Assembly: GCA_015680905.1 (NCBI GenBank) | Contig: CM027377.1 | Span: 57,495,501 to 57,559,500, forward strand | Direction of reading: 5' to 3' | Length of the DNA stretch: 64,000 nucleotides | Source: Coptis chinensis | Taxonomy: Eukaryota; Streptophyta; Magnoliopsida; Ranunculales; Ranunculaceae | Part shown: in pieces, positions 47,870 to 58,057 of the stretch | Layout: every line of letters begins with the position of its first letter | Position numbering within the stretch: position 1 is the first letter of the stretch | Notes under the pieces: model-generated | Database searches by the model: none | Told to the model about the DNA's origin: nothing | The model's input: the letters and a program-made list of their open reading frames with translations, nothing else | Translations under genes and position numbers: made by a program

Positions 47870-49370
47870 ATGTAAAATGAATAGTCTACCACCAATGAAA
47901 TGAACGATGAATTCATATGCGTAAGTAAACTAAAACTAATCTTTTACTATCTCAATTATCAAAGTTTCTACTCTCGATGTGAATTGCACTAAGTGGAGTA
48001 GGAAGTTCGTTCCACTCCTAGTTCCCTAGCATGGATTGTCTTCTAAATCTAAGAAATCAGTCTTAAGTCAATGAGAGCTTTACTTAAATGTTATGCTAAC
48101 AAGACGCGTTATTTTAAATAACTAGATATAATAAATAAGAAGATAAAATATAAACTAAAGTTAATCTAACGGCTACGGAAATACGATTGTTTGAATCTAG
48201 ATAAATAAATTAGAGGGAATTGAATCCACCTCGAATCCAACTTAACAACCTAGCGTAGAATGTTGTATCTCAATCATGAAACGTTCTTACGACGAGAATT
48301 TCGAGTTCTAATCCCTAGTGTTCATGGCATTCCTACCGGATACTAACTAGCATGTGAGGTCGTCCACCCATTCTCATGGCGAAACACGACCTTCTAGAGT
48401 GGAATAGATTCTACAACCAATTCTATACTAACCACTAAGTTTTCATCAAGGCTTCATCAACCCCTCTAATGGAGGTTTTAGCCTTGATTCATCAAACTAA
48501 CATTTCCCATTGAATTTAAACTAAACATAATGTAAGAAATGTTGATTTACTTAATTAAACAATAATGAATCTAATTTAATGGTTGGAATGAAATAAGAAC
48601 AAGAATTGAAATTAGATCTAGAATGGAAATGACAAAATCGAAATTAACAAACTAACTATTTTTATTTATCTAATCAATCAAGAACAATGATTCAAGAATT
48701 TAATCTAAAACAGGAATTGAAATGGAACTAACACTTAATTAATTAATAAAACTATATCTAGAATTCTATATATTAATTTAGGTCTAACTAGCTACCATTA
48801 ACAAAGAGTGAAGCTTTTGTTTTTATACATCCAGATCCAAAAATCGTGCATGGGCTTTGGGCCATGTTTTGGGCCAGAGAATCAGGCCCAAAACCCAATT
48901 CTTTCAGTCCAGAAAGGCCTCTTCAACTGCAGTTCGCTTCAATAGACTTTTCGTCGACTTTTGCTCCTCTGATTGGGTCAAGGCTTGGACCATTGGAAAG
49001 TTCTTTCCGAGCCGGTCGTTTTGACATAAGGTAGGCCCAATTCGGAGGTTTGAGTCTAAAGATATGGTCTTCGGAAGTTCTGTTGACTTTGTGCACTGTT
49101 TCTGCCTGCGTGGACTTTGACTTTTCATCTTTTGACCAGGCTTTACAAAGGCTTTGTCTTCTTGAATCTTGGCCTTTAATCACCGAACTCCTTAGTAACC
49201 AACCATTGCTCCTTTATCTCATCAAAGTGGCACATTTCCGCACATAATTGACTTTGAAGCCGAAAATACATAAAACACGTAATCGGCCTTAACTCTTACT
49301 TATTACTCACATAATTGGTCTAAAAGTATGACTGCTAAGGGGTTAAAACTACAGTTTTGGGCTCTTATCA
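47870..49370 (-). repeat. Array unit 13 (right edge, next to polypurine tract)
   Basis: Complete LTR start TGATAAGAGCCC (49370 leftward). U3 variants as in the single 5' LTR (GATTGGGTCAAGG near 48970, CCTTTAATCACC near 49181). This is the copy in the normal 3' LTR position. Confidence 0.95.
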
Positions 49371-49383
49371 ACCACCCCAAACA
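49371..49383 (-). other. Polypurine tract of Ath6
   Basis: Minus strand TGTTTGGGGTGGT directly before the LTR start. It fixes Ath6 as a minus-strand element with the array in its 3' LTR position. Confidence 0.9.
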
Positions 49384-50957
49384 GCATTTTGCTTGTCCTC
49401 AAGCAAATATGAGAAATTAGCATAAGTGACCAAAAATGGAGTTCTATCTACTCGCCTCACTGAGTGCGATTGCATTGACCATATATGCAACAAGGCCTTA
49501 AACCACTAGGAATTCCCTAGTGGACGAGTTATAGCCTCGTGAGAGTTTTCCGATTGAAGGTACTCACAAACTTCATCTATACTACAACGACTAAGAAATA
49601 AAACTATTGTTTTCTCATTCATGTCTCAACTATCTATACCTCTCACTAGCAAATACATATGAATAAACAAATGTAACCCTAAGCTAATATATGCACAATA
49701 ATCAATCATCTAAAATAAACATATAACAATGAGTAATACTATGAAATATAATAGCAGGTCTGTTTTGAAAACTTCGAATAAGCGCCCTTAAGTAGGTCCT
49801 CACATAAATGTCAAGACAAAACCACTCGATTTTTCCACTCAAGTTTCACGCTCCAGCAGCAGGTGGGCACACTTTACCTTATAATCTCAATGACAACAAG
49901 GAAGCCGGAGTCGATCAAACACATCTGCCACTTACTATCACACTAACCTATTCCTAATTGAGCTAGAGGTCTTTATTAGGTGTTGCGGGGATTAGGAGAT
50001 GGTTTAAGAAGGAAGGAAATTGATATTCAAACGGACAAGTCTGAGATAATAGAGTCTTCATATTATGTAACTTAGAGAAAACCTTGTTATTTTCTTTTGC
50101 TTCTATACTTTGTTTTCATCCTTAGCCATATTTTTCTTTTTTTTTTCTTTGGCTTTTGACTCCCTTTATTCTATTTTTGGAGTTTTTATTTATTTCTATT
50201 TTATTTTTTATTTTTTATTTTTTTTTCTTTCTTGGATGGAAACTTCTTTTCTTTTTCTGAAGCAACTACTAATTTTTGTTTACACAGGTTTTTCTCTTTT
50301 TCTTTCTTCCTCATTCTATTCTCAGACTTATTCTAAATTGGGTAGGTTGATTTATACTTTTTTTTTTTAATTTTGTTTTTGTTTTTGTAACAGGGTAAAG
50401 GAATTGTGGTTTATGGAAGGCTAAAGAAAGGCTCAGAGGGGCGACTATCGGAAAATAATTCATAGGTTTGAATTTCTGGCTATATCGATCCAAAGAGGAC
50501 CTAAATTCTCGCTTAGGATATGGCATAGTGATCAAGCAAGTGGACGTGTGATTTCTCTATCCGGATTTTACTTCTCCCTTGTGTCATTTCTCAAATGTTT
50601 TGCTCATATAAGGCTTTAGGCTATATTCTCACAGGATTTGTAGAATAAGTACTCTAGCCTAGATTTCAGAAACTTACTACTAACAATCATAGATAATCAT
50701 GTAATATATTTATAGATAAATGCAAAGATTATTACCTACATATTAACCTAAGTTTCTAACAATTATTCTGATGCAAAAGCTATGTGAGACTTCTAAATTG
50801 TTAAGAGCATAGAGAAAGAAAACAATACCAATATTCCTAAGTGTATAGCATACTTTTTTATTTATATTTTTGAATTTTTGAAATTTTAACTAGAAAACAA
50901 GTGCATATTATACAAATCTATATCCTAACAGATGTCTTAATTACACGTGTTTCTATG
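49384..50957 (-). mobile_element. Ath6 3' non-coding region
   Basis: Collinear with Ath5 18770-20300: CAACAAGGCCTTAAACC near 49488, TCTATACTACAACGACTAAG near 49579, a T-rich segment at 50130-50240, and ATCGATCCAAAGAGGACC near 50484. No gene recognised. The 86-codon frame at 50110-50370 is low-complexity Phe. Confidence 0.72.
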
Positions 50958-51000
50958 CCCCCCCCCCAAACAAGAAGCATGCTTTGTCCTCAAAGCATTT
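50958..51000 (-). other. Second polypurine-like module of Ath6
   Basis: Plus strand C9-10 then AAACAAGAAGCATGC and TTTGTCCTCAAAGC. It has the same composition as the tract at 49371, including the TTTGTCCTCAA element, 1.59 kb inside the element. Confidence 0.62.
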
Positions 51001-51159
51001 AAATAAAGAGGGTAGGAAAAATACCATTGAAGCAGCGTGAAATTCGGGAACATCTGCAAAACAAGGTTAAAACATACAAATATAGTAATATAAAAACCGA
51101 CGAACTCTATAAGAGTTCCACCCATTATGGGGTTAATGTAATGAAATTGCTTGGGACAT

Positions 51160-52122
51160 AAGCAGACACTAACTTAACTAAAAACTTACCCGCACCCGGC
51201 ATTTACTCGTCATCCTCCTCTTCTATATGAGGTTCTTTTCAAGATCTGCGCCATGCCATAACAACTTGCCCGCCTTCCGTGGTGTATCATCAACTAGTGC
51301 TAACCTCTCTAGTGTTACTTGGTCTGATGGGGTGTAAGGGGGCAACCAAATGTGGTTGCACCTCGCCATCCCCGCCAAGTCATGGCTCGGAATGATCTTA
51401 CCCGCAGCGATTGGTGGGTCTCATGGTTTCGACCCTTTCCCAATCTGGTAATGCGTACTAGAGAATATGGGTAGGCAAGTAGGCATAATGCGGCAAACCA
51501 AGACAGGCATAAGAAGGTACTTATGCCTCATGGTATGGCCTCGCCTTGAGTAGCAACTAAAACTTCGGGGAATGTCATACCGACGACGTCCCCTCGCCTA
51601 AAGCAAGGAAAATGTCACCAGCGATATATTATTGGCGAAGTAAACTGCCGTTCCCTAGAATGTTCATCATGATGAACAACATGGTTGTGCCTACATTCAG
51701 CGATAGGCTACTCGTAGGCGATGTTATATTGGTCTTGGTCCATGATATTTAAAACACCCTCCCCATAATACTCATGGAAATAGGCATATTCATATAGGTA
51801 TGAGTTATCGTCATATATCCCCTTGTGCGTAGCAGGGGGTCGTAATGGCAACCCTCAAAACCAAAGCTATCAATTGCTTATTGAATTCCATAGTCGTGCC
51901 ATGAATAGCAAGGGAAAATTTTTGTTTTCCTTCTTGGGTACAAAAAAAAGTAATATTATTATAGAAGAATTCAGTTAGTTTAGGTGAAAAAGAATCGTCA
52001 TCACTCACCAGAAGATGCCACCATCCTAACTACACGATCCGCTCGCGGAACGATGCTCCATAGGTATCGGTTCCCATCAAGTCTTCAAATGACTGTTCGG
52101 GAATCACTATAGGAGGTGTCAT
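51160..52122 (-). pseudogene. Ath6 extra ORF 2
   Basis: The minus-strand ATG at 52122 begins TPPIVIPEQSFEDLMGTDTY, close to the Ath5 extra ORF. The segment at 51811-52008 (SFSPKLTEFFYNNITFF, then a stretch with IHGTTMEFNKQLIALVL) follows after a stop near 52035. The remainder to about 51200 reads in pieces, ending acidic (from the plus-strand TCATCCTCCTCTTC near 51211). Breaks are mainly single-base shifts. No domain with known activity is seen. The alternation of short conserved blocks fits the plant-transposon-associated domain of Athila accessory ORFs, by pattern only. Confidence 0.5.
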
Positions 52123-52204
52123 CTCAAAACTACTCTGTAGAACAGCTGCGAAAACCTGGAAGAAACCTCAGAAAATCGGAATTTCCTGTGCTTACGGGAG
52201 GAGA

Positions 52205-52240
52205 GCGCGGGCGCGCTCGTATAGGGCGCGAGTCGCGCTC
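52205..52240 (-). repeat. GC-rich repeat, copy 1
   Basis: A 36-bp segment (GCGCGGGCGCGCTCGTATAG, then GGCGCGAGTC...) that recurs at 54391-54426 with one mismatch. A partial relative (TAGGGCGCGGGTCGCGCTC) is in Ath5 at 21595-21613. It lies in the leader of extra ORF 2. Confidence 0.85.
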
Positions 52241-52514
52241 GTAGGTTTTTGGAATTACAGTGTTTGCGCTGGTCGCGCTTGGCGTGGCCTTCGTGATTTT
52301 TTTTCGATTTGTAGTTGTAGGGCGAGTCGCTCTGCTTGGCGCCGGCTCGAAAAAAAAATTTATGGAAGTGTATAGCAGCGTGTTTTAACCGAAGCGGCGG
52401 CTTCGTAGCGTAAAAAAAAGTGTTTACAAGAAAAACAAGCAGAAAAAGCTTGGAGTGAAAGGTGAGAGATGATTGTGGGGTGTAGTATGGGTTGTGAGTG
52501 TAGATTGATGGAAG

Positions 52515-52522
52515 TTTAAATA
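52515..52522 (-). promoter_or_regulatory. TATA-like box ahead of Ath6 extra ORF 2
   Basis: TATTTAAA on minus, about 395 bp before the ATG at 52122. Aligned with TATATATA of Ath5 (21794). Inferred promoter. Confidence 0.4.
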
Positions 52523-52929
52523 GGTTCTGGGTTTCCAAAACGAATCGGCAAGTTGCCAAATTGTTTTAAGGCAATTTCGAAATAGAAACCGCCAAACCCG
52601 AAAACGGAAACTAACCATAGTTTTGATTTCCTAACAACCCTGGTATCTTTTAAACTTGGTTTAGAATAGTAACTTCTAAACTCTACTACATATCATGCTA
52701 CCACTACACAAAAATCATAGATATGCCGATATCGGCCTAATTTTCAACTTTGACTCCAAGACAACTTTACGAAAGATGATCAAAATAAATTATATTAAAA
52801 TAATATGAAATCCAAGCAATCGAAAACAAACAACTTAATATTCAAATCTAACTACTGAAATAAAATTCCACTAACAAAACAATAATAAAAAAATGAAATA
52901 ACGGGACACAACCGATGGTGAACACCTAG

Positions 52930-54065
52930 GGTGTGAAGAAGATGGTCCCAGGATGGAGCGGTTCGTGGTGAAGAATGGCTTGAGCCATCCGGCTGCGGCG
53001 ACGACGCTCATGCCTCTCGGACTCACCGAGACGGACTCATCCACGAAAGTGGCATGCGTCGTAGCATCTCTATCTGAACAAGCCGTGCTTCCATCTCAGT
53101 CTTGAGTATCGCGATACGGGCTTGGTGATTACGGTGGATAATCTCCAAGTTAGACAAGATATCTTCGACCCTTTCGAGCATTTCAACTCTTGTCCGAAAA
53201 GTTCGTTTGCTTATTTCGGTACAATTTGTCTATGTCGGATATCTTCACGATCGATAACCGCGATCGTAAAAAACCGGTTTTTGGCATTATCATTCGCTCT
53301 AAATTAGAAGTATGACTATCGAAATTATCCTCAACCAACCATGTCATATCTTCCCTTCATTATGCGACTCAACTTCATTCTCTGCAGACAACGGCCAAGT
53401 CTCTTGGATGCATTCATTATAAATACTTGCATTAGAATGCAATTTGATCTTAATAGGAGCAGATTTAGCGACGCTCTAAATGAGAGCATAATCTTAGTGA
53501 TCAATATGGGAAGAGGCCATGCTCTTTCCCACTCCTCTAATCACATTCAAAATTAAATCGAGGATGCAGAAATTACACTCATTCGCTTGCAAAATCCAGA
53601 GAACGTCGCGGCATTAATCGAAGTCCGATGTCGCTGACTTTGTCTTTCAGGAGGGCGTTCCTACCAATCCACCGAGCTACTGGCCGGTTGATTGGTTCTC
53701 GTGGTCGCCCGACGCGAATGAGATATCGTATTGTATTCACCCTCTATGACCGTATCTTTCATCAAAACAGAACCGCAGATACCGATTCCCGAATGGTCGT
53801 GATCTAGGTTGGTTACAGGCGTGATTCCTAAATAGCTCACCAACAACCTGTCTTGTTACTTCCCTCCTCGTCCTCGCTATCCTAATGAAAATCCTATTTC
53901 CTCCAATTCTCGTTTCTTATAAAACTGTTCTACCAAATCATAGTGATAGAACTCATCGTCGAATACCACGATCTGTTCCAATCCCTCTTAATCATATTGG
54001 CCGTAAAATGGTGCGAAATGGTCGGCCTCAAACGCGTGCTCGGCAACATTCTTCGTCAGCGCCAT
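52930..54065 (-). pseudogene. Ath6 extra ORF 1
   Basis: The minus-strand ATG at 54065 (ALTKNVAEHAFEADHF) is followed by DEFYHYDLVEQFYKKRELEE near 53900-53960, matching HYSSSLVQAFYRAL of the Ath4 extra ORF. Then comes a stretch ending near 53661 (SYLGITPVTNLDH, GIGICGSVLMKD). A C-terminal region with HQARIAILKTEMEARL and QIEMLRR (about 53050-53135) is probably a coiled coil. It is broken by shifts and stops. It lies upstream of extra ORF 2, so Ath6 carries two related genes behind pol. Function unknown. Confidence 0.48.
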
Positions 54066-54750
54066 TGAAGTTTCTTAGATAACTAATGGTTTTTGTAGCC
54101 CGTGGGGAGGCGAGTTTGATAAAAAAAACAACGAGAAACAATGGTGGTGGCGGTGGTGGTTACGGTGGCATGTTTGAAAACTTGAATTGGTGGGTGTTTT
54201 CTTGGTGGAAACGGTTGGAGATTGTGTTGGTGTTTCACAAAGGGGGGGTGGTCTTTCTATTTTGATGTATTCTATTTTTATTTTTATTTCTTTATTTTTT
54301 TATTTTTTTATTTTTGGTTGCTAGGGTTTAATTTGAATTGGTGAAAGGCGGTTTGAGAAGATGAAGTCGCGATTCTGTTTTGGAGGATGGGCGCGGGCGC
54401 GCTCGTATAGGGCGCGAGTCACGCTCAAAGCCCAATTCGATTTTTCGACTTTCGTCGATTTTTAGCGCAACTTCAAACTAAATTTCCCGCTTCGTTATCG
54501 GTCCAATTTTTGCGAATGAGATATGGAAATGATCAGGAGAGAATTTCCAATCCAATGATCCATAAACTACTCTATTCCGACCTTGGGTGACATATAAGAT
54601 AGTGGAAAACGCCTCGAAGTGCGTGCATGACGTAAGTTATGCGAACGAATGAACACTAAATTAGATGGCGTCAACCCCAATGAACTATTCTAATGGACCT
54701 AAGAAACACAAATAGAAAGTTCGAGCAATCCGGATGGAAAGACTGATTTC
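54066..54750 (-). mobile_element. Ath6 leader region of extra ORF 1
   Basis: Non-coding. It contains GC-rich repeat copy 2 and a T-rich segment (54270-54320). The piece CCCGCTTCGTTATCGGTCC (about 54487) is shared with Ath4 (13802). Confidence 0.55.
54391..54426 (-). repeat. GC-rich repeat, copy 2
   Basis: Near-identical to 52205-52240, 2.19 kb away in the same orientation. Each copy sits upstream of one of the two extra ORFs. Confidence 0.85.
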
Positions 54751-55240
54751 CCACCCCCCAAACAAATTTTTAAACACAAAATTTGTTTTAACATGGGTCG
54801 TTTAAAGTCAGATTCCCAAGACTTGTTGGATTGCTAGTTCTTTGGGTTTAGATATATATCTATATCTAAAAATGAAAACAATTATTATTATTATTATTAT
54901 TTTATTTTATTTTTTTTTTATTTTATTTTTTTATTATTTTTTTTTAATAAGCAAATAAAGACATAATTCACACCGTAGAGAAACATGACTCAAAAATCCG
55001 AGAAAACATGCAAGAGTGGAAAACGTGAACTATATGAACCGTGGACTTAGGATCCGGTACTTACAGCCACACGCTCCATAGGGAGGGCCCGGTTACCTTA
55101 ATGGTGCACTTACCATTAAATGGAAGTGAAAGGAAGTACACCAATGACAAGGGTCATTCCTCATATATAGTGGTCCCCGTAAAAGGACTTCCTCTATATC
55201 GAGGGGACGAAGTTCGTGAAAATGTTTTAATTGTTGACCG
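54751..55240 (-). mobile_element. Ath6 spacer between integrase and extra ORF 1
   Basis: Starts with another polypurine-like motif (plus CCCACCCCCCAAACAAATTT, 54752) and the conserved CAGATTCCCAAGACTTG block (54819). An ATT/ATTTT microsatellite lies at about 54881-54947. No gene. Confidence 0.6.
54881..54947. repeat. ATT/T-rich microsatellite
   Basis: ATT repeated about seven times, then T-runs broken by A. Low complexity. Confidence 0.9.
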
Positions 55241-56380
55241 TTAACTTGAAAGGTACTTTGTTGTCCTTGGGATTTACCAAGGTAATTGCCCCGTAAGGGG
55301 TGACTTGAGAACTTAAAAGGACCGGACCAACGGGTTTTTAGTTTCCCGGGAAAATATGTAGACGGGAGTTGTAAAGCAAAACCTTTTGTCCGACCACAAA
55401 CTCTTTCGCGAAGATATGCTTATCATGAACCGCGTTTCATGTTAGCTTTATAATCCTTCATGCGAGATATTAAGAAGAATCGCCACGGATTTCTTCAAGC
55501 TCATTTAATTGTAACTTGCGTTTGACACCGCCTCATCAATATTGAAGTTAAGGCTTTTATAGCCCACGAGCCACGGTGCTCTAATTGGCGGGCAAATGAC
55601 ATGGTTTCCCAAATACAAGTCTAAAGGGAGACATACCTATAGGAGTTTTGAAAGCAGTTCTATATGCCCATAAGGCATCCGATAGACGCTTCGACCAGTC
55701 TTTCCTATCAGGGTTTACTGTTGTTTCTAAAATCTTTTTGATTTCCCTATTAGAAACTTCTACTTGTCCGCTAGTTTGTGGATGATAAGGAGTTGCTACT
55801 TTGTGTGTAACTCCATACTTTTTCACTAGGGATGCAACAACTCTGTTGCAAAAATGTGTTCCACCATCACTAATGATGGCTTTAGGAATGCCAAACCGAC
55901 AGAAAATATATTCTTTAATAAAAAATACAACGGTCTTATGGTCATTGCTACGGCAAGCTAGGGCCTCTATCCATTTAGACACGTAGTCCACGGCAACTAG
56001 AATATAAATATAACCGTGGGAAACAGGGAAAGGGCCCATGAAATCAATACCCCAAACATCAAAAATTTCTACTATCAAGATTGGATTTAATGGCATCATA
56101 TTACGCGGCCAGGATTAAGCCCAAGTTGTTGTAAAACGAATACACGCCTTTGCAATGCACTTGGGCATCCTTAAAAAGGGTAGGCCAATAAAATCCACAT
56201 TGAAGAACTTTAGCGGCTGTTTTCATTCCACTAAAGTGGCCACCACACTCTTTGTCATGGCGTAACGATAGAACTTCATTATATTCCCACCGGGAATGCA
56301 ACGACAAATAATCGATCCGCACAATACTTAAAAGGTAGGGCTCATCCCAAAGAGTATAACTTGACTCGGCCAAGAACTTC
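55241..56380 (-). pseudogene. Ath6 integrase
   Basis: The rve core is intact over 172 codons (56099-55581): [17 protein letters not shown] (first Asp), [10 protein letters not shown] (second Asp) and [15 protein letters not shown] (third catalytic residue, Glu), ending [12 protein letters not shown]. The N-terminal zinc region reads RHDKECGGHFSG and VHCKGVYSF (about 56160-56280); the last Cys of HHCC is not where expected. The C-terminal part continues in pieces to about 55245 (VNPKDNKVPFKLTVNN-like residues). Compared with Ath2 it has almost no nonsense codons but several shifts. It inserts the cDNA in chromosomal DNA. Confidence 0.92.
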
Positions 56381-56524
56381 TACGTTCATTTCTTGACCAA
56401 TTATAAGGCATAACATCAGCCGCTAAATAATTTACGATGTCCGTGATACCATGGTGATGAAAAATAGCATACAGATGCTCATCGAGGAAAAGAGTCCGGT
56501 ATGGACTCGTAATCACTACTATCG

Positions 56525-57001
56525 CCATTTGTAAGTCTAGATAAGTGGTCGGCAACCACGTTTCGACCCCTCTTTTTGTCCTTTATTTCTAATGTGAACT
56601 CTTGCGGGAGAAGAATCCATCGGATTAATCGCTTAGCATCCTTCTTTGCAAGAAGGTACCTAAGGCCGCATGGTCCGTGTAAACTAAAGTTTTAGAACCA
56701 ACCAAATAACGAATTTAAACTTATCTAAAGCATAAATGACAGCTAAGAATTCTTTTTCAGTAGTTGTATAATTCCGTTGAGCGTCGTTTAATGTTTTACT
56801 AGCATAATAAATAACAGTGGACTTATTATCTAGTTTCTGTCCCAAGACGGCACCAACTGTATAGTCACTAGCATCACACATGAGTTCGAAAGGTTTAGAC
56901 CAATCAGGAGGCTGTATAATAGGTGCAGTGGTTAGGGCGGCTTTTAAGGTTCCAAAAGCCTGTTTACAGTTAAAATTAAAATAAAAAATTGCATCCTTCA
57001 A
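56525..57001 (-). pseudogene. Ath6 RNase H
   Basis: 105 clean codons (57001-56684): CKQAFGTLKAALTTAPI, then FELMCDASDYTVGAVLGQ (catalytic Asp) and TTTEKEFLAVIYALDKF (catalytic Glu). A shift follows, and VADHLSRL at about 56540 marks the end. It lies directly downstream of RT in the standard Ty3/gypsy order. Confidence 0.92.
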
Positions 57002-57029
57002 AAGCAGGTTAGTTAAAGGCCTAGCTATT

Positions 57030-57960
57030 TTCTAAAAATCTTTAATGAAACGCCTATAAAACCCTGCATGGCCTAGAAAGGCTCTAATCTCACGGACAGT
57101 CCGTGGTTTAGGTAGGGTCGCTATCTTATCTAGTTTGGCTTTATGACCTAGTACTATGCCCTTTTTGACCATGAAATGACACTTTTCCCAATTTAAAACG
57201 AGGCTCTTTTCTTCACACCGTGTCAAGACCTTAGACAAAGTTAGACAAGCATTCTCTGTAAAGGAGTCTCCATAGATAGAAAAATCATCCATGAACACTT
57301 CCATAAAGCGCTCTACCATGTCACTAAATATATGAAGCATACATCGCTGGAAGGTACCAGGGGCATTACAAAGGCCAAAAGGCATTCGATTATAGGCATA
57401 TGTTCGAAGGGACATGTGAAGGTTGTCTTTTCTTGGTCATCAATATCAATAATAATCTGAAAATAGCCGAGTAGCCATCCGAGAAAACAATAAAAGGCAT
57501 GACCAGCTAGACATTCTAGCATCCGATCTATAAATGGTAAGGGAAAGTGATCCTTTCGTGTCATAGCATTTAAACGTCTCGTGAATCAATACTGATTCTC
57601 CATTTCATAGGACCTCGAGTGACAACATAGTCACCCTTCCCGTTACGCACCATGGTAACTCCCCGATTTCTTAGGAACTACATGAATGGGACTTACCCAT
57701 TCGCTATCGGAGATTGGGTATATAATACCCCAAGATCGAAAGTAATCGCGAAGACTTCTTCCCTAACCACCTCTTTCATGGCGGGGTTCAAGCGATGCCG
57801 AGGTTAGCGAGAAATCTTGGCGTTATCCTCCAAATGGATACGATGAGTGCAAACATTAGGGTCAATTCCTTAATGTCGGCTAGGGACCAACCAATCGCAG
57901 ACCGATGTTCCCTAATCACCCTTATTAAACATGTCTCTTCATCCTTAGTTAACAGAGAAG
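57030..57960 (-). pseudogene. Ath6 reverse transcriptase
   Basis: In order on the minus strand: fingers part with WRISID near 57590; MTRKDHFPLPFIDRMLE; GYFQIIIDIDDQEKTTFTCP; MPFGLCNAP; and FMDDFSIYG (57280-57300), with the catalytic Asp pair intact. It ends with the thumb, ending FLGHAGFYRRFIKDF (57032). About ten residues normally found after the VLGHK segment are missing in frame (near 57150). One shift near 57415 splits the fingers from the palm. Confidence 0.93.
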
Positions 57961-58057
57961 ATATAATTATCGGGTGACTACCATCCGGATCAAGTTGAAT
58001 ATATTTTAACTCCGTTGATGTTTCATAAGTGTCCTTATTTGCGTAATGAAGACTTGC

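Larger units (their letters stand above)
30097..49370 (-). repeat. Tandem array of 13 LTR units (Ath6 3' LTR)
   Basis: Thirteen head-to-tail copies of one minus-strand LTR replace the single 3' LTR of Ath6. Unit starts: 30103, 31584, 33064, 34542, 36024, 37506, 38989, 40469, 41948, 43423, 44902, 46383 and 47870; lengths 1475-1487 bp. Only the outer ends are complete LTR termini (TGATAA at 30097, TTATCA at 49370). All 12 inner seams read AAAACTACA|ATGTA, lacking 17 bp of one end and 6 bp of the other. Units are nearly identical, with unit-specific variants that show a three-unit higher-order period. Nothing but LTR sequence lies between units, and no target duplications occur inside. Confidence 0.97.

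Noticed and set aside
30097..49370. Array as a CRISPR or as a segmental gene duplication
   Set aside because: Units are 1.48 kb, have LTR termini at the outer ends, a polypurine tract beside them and no spacers or genes.
50110..50370. Phe-rich 86-codon frame that looks like a membrane protein
   Set aside because: A T-rich low-complexity tract in the 3' non-coding region; related elements have the tract but not the frame.
52119..52559. 146-codon minus-strand frame overlapping the start of extra ORF 2
   Set aside because: It covers the TATA-like box and leader aligned with the Ath5 leader, and the Ath5 counterpart has no such frame.
53122..54082. Several plus-strand frames of 60-70 codons
   Set aside because: They oppose the decayed extra ORF 1 of Ath6 and have no recognisable content.
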